This document shows, in pieces, positions 52,016 through 60,707 of a stretch of DNA of 64,000 bases. Origin of the DNA: an uncultured Cohaesibacter sp. (GTDB taxonomy: Bacteria; Pseudomonadota; Alphaproteobacteria; Rhizobiales; Cohaesibacteraceae); assembly GCF_963678225.1 (NCBI RefSeq), contig NZ_OY782764.1, positions 2,671,001 to 2,735,000 of the forward strand, read 5' to 3'. Positions within the stretch are counted from its first letter, which is position 1. Each line of letters starts with the position of its first letter. The notes under the pieces were generated by a model. That model did no database searches and was not told where the DNA came from. It saw only the letters and a program-made list of their open reading frames with translations. The position numbers were made by a program, and so were the translations under genes.

Positions 52016-54355
52016 ATGGATAGCGATCAGGTAAAGCTTCTGGAAGCAAGATGCATTGAGGAACAACCTCCTGCTTGCGAGGTGACTTGTCCCTTGCGCG
52101 TCGACGTGAGGTCAATGTTGGCCAAGGTGATGCAAGGGGATTTTCTCGCAGCATTTGCGCTTTATTGCCGCTATGTGCCTTTTCCTGCCATTCTCGGACA
52201 TATATGCGATCATCCATGTGAAGAAGGGTGCCGTCGGGCAGAAGCCGGTGGCGCGGTGCGCATTTCCCAGATTGAGCGGACCCTTGTCGAGGAAAGCTGT
52301 TCCACTTTGCGTCGGCAGGCACAAAGAATTGCCAAACCCAAAAAGATTGCCATCGTGGGGGCAGGGTTGTCCGGGCTGACGGCAGCCTTCGATCTGGCTA
52401 TGAAAGGGCACAGGATCACCGTTCTGGAAGCGGACGCCCATCCACTCGAACGATTGCATCGTGATTATGACCCCGCCATTCTTCCGCCTTCTGCCATTGC
52501 TCTTGATCTGGGTAGCCTCACTTCGCTCGGAGTTGATATTCGCTGCCGCAGCCGGGTGACTGGCGGTGATGGGCTGCTGGGGCTTACAAGCCTGATTGAA
52601 TGCCATGACGTCGTTCTGCTTGCTCTTGGTCCCGGATTCGCAACGGACTTTGCTTCGGCCATTCGACTGAGTGACAATGGGCGCATCGAGATCGATCCCG
52701 AAAGCCGCGCGACAAGCCATCCGAAAGTCTTCGGTGGCGGTTATCATGGCGCGTTGGGTGAGGTCTATTCACCTGTTCGGTCCATCTATGATGGAAGGCG
52801 GGCCGCCGGTTCCATCGACAGGTTCCTGCAAGGGGCGTCCTTGACGGCAAATCGTGATAGCACGGCTGCTGCAACTTCTTGCCTTTATGTCAATGTCAAT
52901 GCGCATCCGCCCGTTCCTCCTGTCGAGGCCGCAAACAGCCTAATTGGATACACCCCAGATGAAGCCATAGCAGAGGCAGAACGGTGTTTTCCGTGTAATT
53001 GCCTGGAATGCACAAAAGCCTGCGCTTATCTTGCCCACTACAAGATCTATCCCAAACGAGCGGTGCGCGAGATTCATAACAATCTCAGCATCGTCATGGG
53101 CAACCGTAAGGCCAACCGGATGATTGATAGCTGCACGCTCTGCGGTTTGTGTGAGACGGTGTGCCCCACAGATCTGGCTATGGGGGATGTCTGTCTTGAA
53201 GCGCGTCGTGAGATGGTTGATAGCGGCCACATGCCCGCTTCCCATCACGACTTCGCCTTGCGCGACATGGCCGACAGCCGGTCACATCGCTCTGCCTTTA
53301 TGCGCCATCAACCCGGCCATGACAAAAGTGCTTATCTTTTCTTCCCCGGTTGCCAGTTGGCAGCTTCCGCTCCTGATCAGGTGCAAGGCCTTTATCTGCA
53401 TCTTGGAGAAGTATTGTCCGGAGGGGTTGGATTGATGATGGATTGCTGTGGTGCGCCTGCCTACTGGGCTGGACGCACAGCACTGCATGAGGAAGTTTTG
53501 ACACATCTGCGTGCAAGCTGGGATAGCTGTGGGAAGCCGAAGATCATCACGGCTTGCTCGACCTGTCTGTCCATGTTCAAGAAGGCCATGCCAGACCTTC
53601 CTGTGCGATCGCTCTGGCCCTTGCTCGCGAAAAGCCCGTTGCCAACAAAGGCAAGGGCTGTGCCGGATGGCACCGTTTTCGCCATTCATGATCCCTGCAC
53701 TGGGCGTAACGAGACAGAAATCCATGCTGCTGTGCGCTCCCTAGCTGCAGATATCGGGCTGACGATACGAGAGATTTCTGGTCCGGAAAAGACGACCTGC
53801 TGCGGGTATGGCGGTTTGGTATCCTTTGCCAATCGTGAGGTAGCGGACGCCATTGTTGATCAAAGAGCTGCAGAGCTTTCCGAGGATTATTTGGCCTATT
53901 GTGCCATGTGTCGGGACAATTTTGCCCGACGGGGGAAGAGATCTGCACACCTGATCGATTTCCTGTTTCCATCTGAAGATGGAGCCGATCCGGCGGCCCG
54001 TCCAGACCCGGGGTTCTCCAATCGCCGGGACAATAGAGCCCGTTTGAAGGCCAGATTGCTGCGTGAACTATGGGGGGAAAGCATGCAAGAGCAAGATCCT
54101 GAGTGGACTATCCTAATTTCAGAAGACGTCCGGGCTGATATGGAGCGCAAGCTGATCCTCGATGACGAAGTGCGCGCGGTCGTGGCTCATGCGGAAACAT
54201 CAGGACAGAAACTGAAAGACAGGAAAAGCGGGCATATGATCGCGACCCTGCGCACAGGGCCGGTAAGCACTTGGGTGGAATATGAACTCACAGATGAGGG
54301 GGCGCTCATCCATCGCGCCTATGGGCATCGAATGGATGTGGAGGTGCAAAAATGA
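52016..54355 (+). CDS. Flavin/dicluster Fe-S/CCG oxidoreductase, DVU_1558-like
   Basis: From the ATG at 52016 the protein has 779 residues. Residues 13-75 are a GltD-type Cys domain (CEVTCPL, ICDHPCEEGC). GAGLSG at 115-120 marks an FAD/NAD-binding domain; the second half has dicluster ferredoxin motifs (CFPCNCLECTKAC, CTLCGLCETVCP) and two HdrB-like CCG motifs (MDCCGAPAYW, TCCGYGG). It probably moves electrons between a nucleotide and Fe-S partners. A frame extends up to 51869, but the conserved start MDSDQVKLLEARC fits the family better. The stop overlaps the next gene (ATGA). Confidence 0.8.
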   Translation: MDSDQVKLLEARCIEEQPPACEVTCPLRVDVRSMLAKVMQGDFLAAFALYCRYVPFPAILGHICDHPCEEGCRRAEAGGAVRISQIERTLVEESCSTLRRQAQRIAKPKKIAIVGAGLSGLTAAFDLAMKGHRITVLEADAHPLERLHRDYDPAILPPSAIALDLGSLTSLGVDIRCRSRVTGGDGLLGLTSLIECHDVVLLALGPGFATDFASAIRLSDNGRIEIDPESRATSHPKVFGGGYHGALGEVYSPVRSIYDGRRAAGSIDRFLQGASLTANRDSTAAATSCLYVNVNAHPPVPPVEAANSLIGYTPDEAIAEAERCFPCNCLECTKACAYLAHYKIYPKRAVREIHNNLSIVMGNRKANRMIDSCTLCGLCETVCPTDLAMGDVCLEARREMVDSGHMPASHHDFALRDMADSRSHRSAFMRHQPGHDKSAYLFFPGCQLAASAPDQVQGLYLHLGEVLSGGVGLMMDCCGAPAYWAGRTALHEEVLTHLRASWDSCGKPKIITACSTCLSMFKKAMPDLPVRSLWPLLAKSPLPTKARAVPDGTVFAIHDPCTGRNETEIHAAVRSLAADIGLTIREISGPEKTTCCGYGGLVSFANREVADAIVDQRAAELSEDYLAYCAMCRDNFARRGKRSAHLIDFLFPSEDGADPAARPDPGFSNRRDNRARLKARLLRELWGESMQEQDPEWTILISEDVRADMERKLILDDEVRAVVAHAETSGQKLKDRKSGHMIATLRTGPVSTWVEYELTDEGALIHRAYGHRMDVEVQK

Positions 54356-54570
54356 CGTCTCCCAAGGAACAAGAGACCCCGCATTTGGACAATCTACTCT
54401 GTGCGAGATGCGAAACTCCGCTCCAGCAGGGAAAGGTCATTGCCAGCTATATGGGGCAGACTTTTCCGGTGGATCTTCCCGTCTGCCCAACATGCGGCTT
54501 TGTCTATATTTCTGAAGATCTGGCTTATGGCCGCATGTTGAAAGTCGAACAGGCTTTGGAGGACAAATGA
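54352..54570 (+). CDS. Small CxxC redox protein, DVU_1557-like
   Basis: A 72-residue protein with two Cys pairs, CARC and CPTC, forming a zinc-ribbon or redox site, and a helical C-terminus. It is coupled by 4-base overlaps to both neighbours. The same small gene stands between the flavin/Fe-S protein and the methyltransferase in the Desulfovibrio neighbourhood (DVU_1557 family, from memory). Confidence 0.75.
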   Translation: MTSPKEQETPHLDNLLCARCETPLQQGKVIASYMGQTFPVDLPVCPTCGFVYISEDLAYGRMLKVEQALEDK

Positions 54571-55358
54571 AGATCAACGGCCCTCATAGCGTAATGGATT
54601 CTGTCACCAGACAGGCTGCCGGTCAGCATGCCAGTGGGTGCGCGGGCCTCTTTGGTTATGGTCTTGTCACGGACAGAAATGGCGATCCAATAAGCCCTGG
54701 TGGGTTGCGGATGACTGGCGAGCTTCTTGATCGGGCTGGCTTTGCTATCGCAGATCGTGTGGTTGATGTGGGATGCGGGCAGGGGCGCAGTTTGGGAGTC
54801 ATGATCCGCCGCGGATTGAATGTGGTGGGTGTCGACACGGATGCGGCCCCGCTCGCTATGGCTCGCAATCTGTTCCCCAACGTGGATCTGATCTGCTGCA
54901 GTGGTGCAGCCATGCCGATTGATAGCGAAGCCATGGACGGGGTGTTATCTGAATGCGTGTTGACAGTCATGCCGGATCACCGGGCCGCGCTGGCTGAATG
55001 GTTCAGGGTTTTACGAGCAGGGGGCAAACTAGCCTTGTGCGATGTATATGCCCGAAATCCGGACATGTCCGGATCGGATGAAAGGGCGATCCGCCTTTTA
55101 TCGGCGGATAGAGTGAGAAAGGCCATCGGAACGGCAGGCTTTCAGCTGCTGTATTTTGAGGACAGATCTGAATGTCTGCGCAACTTTGTGGCCCGTTTCA
55201 TTTTTCGGTTTGGTTCCCTTGACGCCTTGTGGGGAGATGCTCGAACCAGTGCCCAGATGCATGCCTTGAAGCCCGGATACTATATGGCCATTGCGGTCAA
55301 GCCCATTGATCGTCCGGCGAATACCAATCGGGCCAACAGTCAGGAGGCAATAACATGA
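54567..55358 (+). CDS. SAM-dependent methyltransferase, DVU_1556/TrsM-like
   Basis: A 263-residue class I methyltransferase: motif I VVDVGCGQGRSLG, then GVDTDAAP, and motif IV-like SECVLTVMPDHRAALAEWFRVL followed by RAGGKLALCDVY. A small polar N-terminal extension precedes it (about 60 residues). It lies in the coupled Trs gene set and is presumed to modify a product or protein of that pathway. The substrate is unknown. Confidence 0.8.
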   Translation: MKINGPHSVMDSVTRQAAGQHASGCAGLFGYGLVTDRNGDPISPGGLRMTGELLDRAGFAIADRVVDVGCGQGRSLGVMIRRGLNVVGVDTDAAPLAMARNLFPNVDLICCSGAAMPIDSEAMDGVLSECVLTVMPDHRAALAEWFRVLRAGGKLALCDVYARNPDMSGSDERAIRLLSADRVRKAIGTAGFQLLYFEDRSECLRNFVARFIFRFGSLDALWGDARTSAQMHALKPGYYMAIAVKPIDRPANTNRANSQEAIT

Positions 55359-55843
55359 CAGAAGACTCCTTTCGCGTAGCTGAATTGCTGCTCGCCGATC
55401 TCAAATGCAGTCACATCATGATGATACTGGCGTTGGAAGCCGCAGGTCGACAGGAGCCAGATCTCGTTCGCGCCATGTCTGGCCTTGCTGTTGGCATGGG
55501 GCAGGGCATGACGTGCGGCATTCTTTCTGCCGGTTCTTGCGTTGTTGGCATGCTGGCGGGTAAGGCCGGTGAGGATGAAACTGAAGACAGTCGCTTTGTC
55601 GATATTCTTGAAGAGTTCGGTGGTTGGTTCAAGCATCGATGCACAGAGGAGTATGGCGGTTGTAATTGCAGCGACATCATGCAGTTTGACATGAATTTGA
55701 AAGCCCAGCGTTGCCCCGCTCTGATCGCTGAAAGCTGGCAGAAACTCAACGAAATACTCGACCGCTATGATGTCGATATCGCTCACCCGCCACGAGGAAG
55801 TGAGACCTGCGAGAATACTGGCGCATTGGAGTTCCTGTCATGA
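55355..55843 (+). CDS. C-GCAxxG-C-C family redox protein, DVU_1555-like
   Basis: A 162-residue helical protein with Cys residues at fixed spacing: one in LKCSHI, then TCGILSAGSC, and CTEEYGGCNCSD near the C-terminus. This is the C-GCAxxG-C-C pattern with a Cys-Gly-x-x-x-Ala-Gly core. Such proteins are thought to be redox or substrate-binding partners of radical SAM and Mop-type enzymes. It overlaps neighbours on both sides by 4 bases. Confidence 0.8.
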   Translation: MTEDSFRVAELLLADLKCSHIMMILALEAAGRQEPDLVRAMSGLAVGMGQGMTCGILSAGSCVVGMLAGKAGEDETEDSRFVDILEEFGGWFKHRCTEEYGGCNCSDIMQFDMNLKAQRCPALIAESWQKLNEILDRYDVDIAHPPRGSETCENTGALEFLS

Positions 55844-57027
55844 TGGATCTTGCGCATACCGATACCCTTGAAAGGCCAGCATCGGGTAACAAACATGAGG
55901 CACCAATTGCGGCTATCATTCTGTCCGCCGGGCTTTCGTCACGCATGGGGGCTTTCAAACCGCTGTTGCCCTTTGGAGGTGGCACTGTGCTCAGTCATGT
56001 TGTACAGGTGGCGCGCCAAGCCGGAGCCGAACCTGTTCATGTCGTGATCGGGCATAAAGCCAAGGAACTCCGTTCCCATGTCGAGAGTATCGGAGCGGTA
56101 GCGGTGTATAATCGGGATTATGAGAGCGGCATGTTCAGTTCTATCAAGGCTGGCATTGCGTCCTTGCCCCAAATGGTTGCTGGCTGTCTGTTGATGCCAG
56201 TTGATATTCCACTGGTTAGGCCGACCACTCTGAAGCGGGTTATGGCAAAAGCACGCCATGCTGATGCTTTATTGGTTCATCCGGTTTTTGATGGCCTTAC
56301 CGGTCACCCGCCTTTCATCGCTAAGGGCCTCTTTGCAGGTCTGCTGGTTGGGGATGGACAAGAGGGGGGGGCAGCCTTGATCCTGTCGCGCAATGCGTCG
56401 GAAACAATCGCCGTATTTGATAGTGGTTGCCTCAGGGACATGGACTATCCCGAAGAGCATGCCGAACAGCTGGCGGCTCTCCAAAACCACCATTTGCCCG
56501 ATGAGCGTGAATGTGAAGCCCTGTTTGATGCGGCTGGAACGCCACAATCCGTCCGTCGTCATGGGCAAGCTGTCGCCAAATTGGCCAATTTGCTGGCAAG
56601 CGGACTTCTTGAACATAAGCAGGATCTGGACATGGGACTGATCACGGCAGGAGCCCTGTTGCATGATATCGCGAAGGGCCGACCTCAACACGCTTCTCTA
56701 GGAGCGGAATTGCTCGCCGAATGGGGATACCCAGCGCTTTATAACATAGTCGGGCAGCATATGGCCTTGGCAAATGGATATCGGCGGCTTGATGAAATCG
56801 CACTGGTCTATCTCGCTGACAAGCTTGTCTCCGGGGAGGAAATCGTTGGCCTTGAACAGCGCTTCGCTCCGGCATTTGCGCGATTTGCCGATCAACCGGA
56901 CGCATTGGCTGGCGTGCGTAAGCGGCTCAGCGATGCCCTAGCCATCGTGGCAGCCATCAGCACTTTGGGGGGCGATGTACCCGGTGTGCCGATTGAAATC
57001 AAGAATATGTTGGAGGCTGCATCATGA
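55840..57027 (+). CDS. MocA-like cytidylyltransferase fused to HD domain
   Basis: A 395-residue two-domain protein. Residues about 22-210 form a MobA/MocA-type nucleotidyltransferase (IILSAGLSSRMGAFKPLLPF, VMPVDIPLVRP as LLMPVDIPLV), likely making molybdopterin cytosine dinucleotide for Mop. Residues about 240-390 are an HD phosphohydrolase domain (RRHGQAVAKLANLL, AGALLHDIAKGRPQH, HMALANGY). This matches the DVU_1551 family NTP transferase in the Desulfovibrio cluster. The HD part may act on a nucleotide by-product or regulate the first domain. Confidence 0.82.
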   Translation: MMDLAHTDTLERPASGNKHEAPIAAIILSAGLSSRMGAFKPLLPFGGGTVLSHVVQVARQAGAEPVHVVIGHKAKELRSHVESIGAVAVYNRDYESGMFSSIKAGIASLPQMVAGCLLMPVDIPLVRPTTLKRVMAKARHADALLVHPVFDGLTGHPPFIAKGLFAGLLVGDGQEGGAALILSRNASETIAVFDSGCLRDMDYPEEHAEQLAALQNHHLPDERECEALFDAAGTPQSVRRHGQAVAKLANLLASGLLEHKQDLDMGLITAGALLHDIAKGRPQHASLGAELLAEWGYPALYNIVGQHMALANGYRRLDEIALVYLADKLVSGEEIVGLEQRFAPAFARFADQPDALAGVRKRLSDALAIVAAISTLGGDVPGVPIEIKNMLEAAS

Positions 57028-58568
57028 CCTATTCGGACAGTCGCATGGTTTTAGGTACAACAGAAAGCGTTTGCCCGGATTGTCTCAAGACCGTTTCTGC
57101 GATCCGCTATGCCGAGGGCGACACCGTCTATCTTGAGAAAAGCTGCCCCGAACACGGAACGGTAAGCACGCCTATCTGGCGTGGTCTCAAAAGCTATTTC
57201 CTTTGGGACAAAGCTCCGCGGAACCAGTCGCAGATTCTCAATCCGGCGACGTCGGTTGATAAGGGGTGTCCCCATGATTGCGGCATATGCTCTGACCACC
57301 AGCAGCAGAGCTGTTGTGTTTTGCTCGAAGTGACGTCTCGCTGCAATATCGCTTGCCCCTTCTGCTTTGCTTCGGCAGAGCGGGAAGGCAAAGATGTGTC
57401 TATGCATACCATAAACAAGTGGCTTGACACACTGATGGAACGGGCCGGAGGTAGAGTGCATATCCAGCTTTCCGGTGGAGAGCCGACGGTGCGTGACGAT
57501 TTGCCCGAAATCATAGGGCTCGTTCGCTCAAAGGGCTTTTCCTTTGTTCAGCTCAACACCAACGGTCTGAGGTTTTCTAAGGATCCAGATTATGTCAGGG
57601 CATTGGCCGATGCGGGGTTGGACTGTGTCTTCCTGCAATTTGATGGCGTATCTGATGCTGTTCACAAAGCCATGCGCGGCGCAAAGCTGGCACGCGTCAA
57701 GGAAGATGCCATTGCTGCTTGTGAAAAGGTGCATGTTGGCGTGGTGTTGGTGCCGACACTCGTGCCGGGTGTGAATACCGATCAGATTGGCGCAATCGTT
57801 GACTATGCCAAAGACCATATGCCGACTGTTCGCGCGGTGCATTTTCAACCGGTGAGTTATTTTGGCCGGACACCGGAGCCTCCCCGTCCGGAAACCCGTT
57901 TCACGCTGCCGGAGGTTATGGATGCACTGATCTTTCATGAGAAGGGTGGGATTTCTCTTCATGACCTCCACCCGGGTTCTGCGGAAAATCCATTCTGTTC
58001 CTTCAGTGGTCGCTTTGTCGTTGAGGATGATGGGGGCTTGGTCCCAGATCAGGTTGCTCAGACATCCTGCTGTTCGGCAGGAGGAAATACGGGGAGGGCT
58101 GTCAGTCAGTCCTGTGGGTGTGGCGTGCCAGGAGAGGATTTGCTTGTCAGCCCGCCGGAAATAGAAATCACGCATGAGATCGATGAATGCTGCTGTTCGT
58201 GTGGGAATGAGCCGGAGCCTGCCAAGTCCAGTTGTTGTTGTGGCTCTGATGCTCAGAAAGAAGCTATGCCTGGCGCCGATGTTGCGCGCGCGCGCCGCTA
58301 CGTTGCTGATCAGTGGAGCTGTGCAGATGAGGAGGATGATACCGACGACCCCTCTTTTGCTGCTTTTGCTGCCGTGCTGAAGCGGCGTGCCCGCACGTTG
58401 GGGCTGTCGGCGATGGTGTTTCAGGATGCATGGACGCTAGATCTGGAGCGTCTGCGCCAATGCTACATTCATGTCATGATGCCCGATCAGAAAGCGGTGC
58501 CTTTTTGTGCATTCAATCTTACGGATAGGGAAGGGCGTTCGCTCTACCGGAAGGAGGAGGGATGCTGA
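57024..58568 (+). CDS. trsS: Radical SAM protein TrsS-like, Cys-rich insert
   Basis: A 514-residue radical SAM protein with an N-terminal Cys region (CPDC, CPEHG), the cluster motif CNIACPFC at Cys107, 111 and 114, LSGGEPTVRDD, and a partial TIM barrel. Residues about 345-420 form an unusual insert with CC, CGCG, CCCSCG and CCCG groups. In Desulfovibrio the homologue is a selenoprotein (TrsS, from memory); here the corresponding positions appear to be Cys. I find no in-frame TGA inside the gene. It overlaps the next start (ATGCTGA). The reaction is unknown. Confidence 0.82.
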   Translation: MTYSDSRMVLGTTESVCPDCLKTVSAIRYAEGDTVYLEKSCPEHGTVSTPIWRGLKSYFLWDKAPRNQSQILNPATSVDKGCPHDCGICSDHQQQSCCVLLEVTSRCNIACPFCFASAEREGKDVSMHTINKWLDTLMERAGGRVHIQLSGGEPTVRDDLPEIIGLVRSKGFSFVQLNTNGLRFSKDPDYVRALADAGLDCVFLQFDGVSDAVHKAMRGAKLARVKEDAIAACEKVHVGVVLVPTLVPGVNTDQIGAIVDYAKDHMPTVRAVHFQPVSYFGRTPEPPRPETRFTLPEVMDALIFHEKGGISLHDLHPGSAENPFCSFSGRFVVEDDGGLVPDQVAQTSCCSAGGNTGRAVSQSCGCGVPGEDLLVSPPEIEITHEIDECCCSCGNEPEPAKSSCCCGSDAQKEAMPGADVARARRYVADQWSCADEEDDTDDPSFAAFAAVLKRRARTLGLSAMVFQDAWTLDLERLRQCYIHVMMPDQKAVPFCAFNLTDREGRSLYRKEEGC

Positions 58569-60568
58569 AGACTCTCATGCAGAGGGAGGTTTCTGGGCAA
58601 TGCGAGCGTGGCTTCTGTCCTTTTGAAACCCGAGAAGAGCGCGATGCCTATCAACTTGCCCATATTCGCCAGACGGTCGCGCATGCCCGCGCCAACAGTG
58701 GTTTCTATCGCCAATTTCTCCGTTGGCCGGAAGGACTGCCGCAAAGCTTTGCAGATTTGCAACGCCTGCCTTTTACTTGGCCGGAAGATCTGGCGCGCAA
58801 TGATCCGCCTCTCATCGCTGCGCCCCGCAACCAGGTTGCGCGTATGGTAACGCTGGAAAGCTCGGGCACTACGGGGGCGCCCAAGCGCATCGCCTTCTCG
58901 GACGGGGATCTGGAAAACACCATCGACTATTTCCAACGTGGCATGAGCCAGTTTACCCACGCCGGTGATCGTGTCGGAATCGCCTTTCCTGCGACCCAGT
59001 CTGGTAGTATCGGTCAGGGACTATTCGAAGCGACGCGACGCCTCAAGGCCACACCGCTGACGGCGCCCGATGTTTCTTCTGCGGACGCCATGCTTGCTTG
59101 GCTTCGTACCGAACATCCTGATGTGCTGTTCGGTCTTCCGGTCCCCTTTTTTGCGGCTGCTCGTCTTTCTCTATCTGATGGTGGTCTGGTGCCCCATCCT
59201 CGTGCAATCCTTATCAGTGCTGACCATGCCTGCGAAGCGATTATTAGCGGTCTTGAATCTATGTGGGGCACATCTGTCTTCAATCACTGGGGCATGACGG
59301 AAACCGGCTATGGTGGGGCGCTCGAATGCGTTTGCCATGATGGATTGCATGTGAGGGAAACGGATCTTTATCTGGAAATTGTGGATCCTCTTACCGGCAC
59401 TGTTCTGCCTGAAGGGACCTATGGTGAAATAACGATTACCACGCTCCGCCGAGAGGTGTTGCCACTGATCCGCTACAGGACAGGAGATCTGGGGCGATTG
59501 GTTGACGAGTCGTGCACGTGCGGCAATGTCAGCCGTCGTCTCTATGGGCCCGATGGCCGATTGCTTACGGCCCTTGAGCTTCCCGAGGGCGGAAGGCTGA
59601 CGCGTGGTGCGTTGGATGAAGCGCTTTTCGCAACAGATGGAGTCACCGACTACGCCGCAACTCTGGTCCACGACGACATAGGGCAGACAATATTGCAACT
59701 AAATGTCGCGTCGATTGCGACGGCGCAAAAGGATGGCTTGGAACAAAGTATTTTAAAACAATTGCAGAGGCTGCCTGCTTTCAAGCAAGCGACTGGCCTT
59801 GGTCATCTGTCTCTCGATCTGAAACAGGCTGATGAAGCTTTGCTTCCTCACAAGAGCAAAAGGGTTCCTGTCCGGCAGAACTGCAGGTCAAAAACAAAGG
59901 CGGTGCTGTTCGATTTGGATGGCACTCTGGCTCATACATTGCCTGCTGTGCATGCGGCGGTGAATTGTGCCCGCGCTTTTGTTGGGCGTCCTCCGGTGTC
60001 GGAGGATCTGGTGGCAAGGCTTCTGGGCGGGGGAGCCTTCCGGCTTATCTGCACCATTGCAGAGCATTTGGGAGAAACGATCAAAGAAGAGGAGCAAAAG
60101 GTTCAGCTTGACCACTATCTGGCTTCCTATCCCATGATGGAAGAGCAGATGGCTCGGCTTTATCCTGATGTGGTGCCGGTTTTACAAAGGCTCACCGAGG
60201 AGGCCTATCGCGTCGTGGTTGTGACCAACAAATGCCAGCGTGATGCTGAAGCGCTTGTCAGAAGGCTTGGGTTATCTGCGTTTCTGGACGCGATTGTTGG
60301 AAAGACACCCACGCTGTCATCAAAGCCAAGACCAGACCTGTTGCTGATGGCTTGTCGCCATGTGTCGCTTGCTGTCGGGGAGTGTCTTTTCGTTGGGGAT
60401 GGACCGGAAGATTGGAGCGCGGCTCAAAGGCTCACTATGCCCGCACTTCTGATCAAGCGCAGCAAAATTGAGAGGGAAATTTTGCCGGTCCCCTATGTTG
60501 CCGAAGAAATAATGGAAGGGAGGGTAATCGAAAGTCTGAAAGATCTGATGGCTTATCTAAAGAACTAA
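58562..60568 (+). CDS. PaaK-like AMP-dependent ligase fused to HAD hydrolase
   Basis: A 668-residue fusion. Residues 1-430 are a phenylacetate-CoA-ligase-like adenylation enzyme with SSGTTGAPK at 100-108, HWGMTETGYG and YRTGDLGRL; it activates a carboxylic acid, plausibly the product of the aldehyde oxidoreductase. Residues about 445-665 are a HAD phosphatase (Gph type) with DLDGT at 451-455, VVTNK, KPRPD and GDGPED. In the Desulfovibrio set the ligase (DVU_1553 family) is, as I recall, a separate protein. The fusion may remove pyrophosphate or phosphorylated products. Confidence 0.82.
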   Translation: MLKTLMQREVSGQCERGFCPFETREERDAYQLAHIRQTVAHARANSGFYRQFLRWPEGLPQSFADLQRLPFTWPEDLARNDPPLIAAPRNQVARMVTLESSGTTGAPKRIAFSDGDLENTIDYFQRGMSQFTHAGDRVGIAFPATQSGSIGQGLFEATRRLKATPLTAPDVSSADAMLAWLRTEHPDVLFGLPVPFFAAARLSLSDGGLVPHPRAILISADHACEAIISGLESMWGTSVFNHWGMTETGYGGALECVCHDGLHVRETDLYLEIVDPLTGTVLPEGTYGEITITTLRREVLPLIRYRTGDLGRLVDESCTCGNVSRRLYGPDGRLLTALELPEGGRLTRGALDEALFATDGVTDYAATLVHDDIGQTILQLNVASIATAQKDGLEQSILKQLQRLPAFKQATGLGHLSLDLKQADEALLPHKSKRVPVRQNCRSKTKAVLFDLDGTLAHTLPAVHAAVNCARAFVGRPPVSEDLVARLLGGGAFRLICTIAEHLGETIKEEEQKVQLDHYLASYPMMEEQMARLYPDVVPVLQRLTEEAYRVVVVTNKCQRDAEALVRRLGLSAFLDAIVGKTPTLSSKPRPDLLLMACRHVSLAVGECLFVGDGPEDWSAAQRLTMPALLIKRSKIEREILPVPYVAEEIMEGRVIESLKDLMAYLKN

Positions 60569-60606
60569 AGTGAAACGGCCCTTAAGAGGCTGAGGAACGT
60601 CATCAA

Positions 60607-60620
60607 TTGTTTTACATCAA
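60607..60620 (+). promoter_or_regulatory. FNR/CRP-type box upstream of regulator
   Basis: TTGTTTTACATCAA matches the FNR consensus TTGAT-N4-ATCAA with one change. It lies 87 bases before the GAF-Crp regulator gene. It could be a site for FNR under low oxygen or for the regulator itself. Confidence 0.5.
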
Positions 60621-60707
60621 AGCGCCCGGGGGTGGCTGAGAGACAATTTACTTTAATGGGAGGACAGAACCGGACCAGGGTTCTGCTGGAGGCATAGAAT
60701 TTGTTCA

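Noticed and set aside
57024-58568. In-frame selenocysteine codon in the TrsS-like gene
   Set aside because: No internal TGA interrupts the frame; the terminal TGC-TGA is followed by sequence that reads as the start of the next gene.
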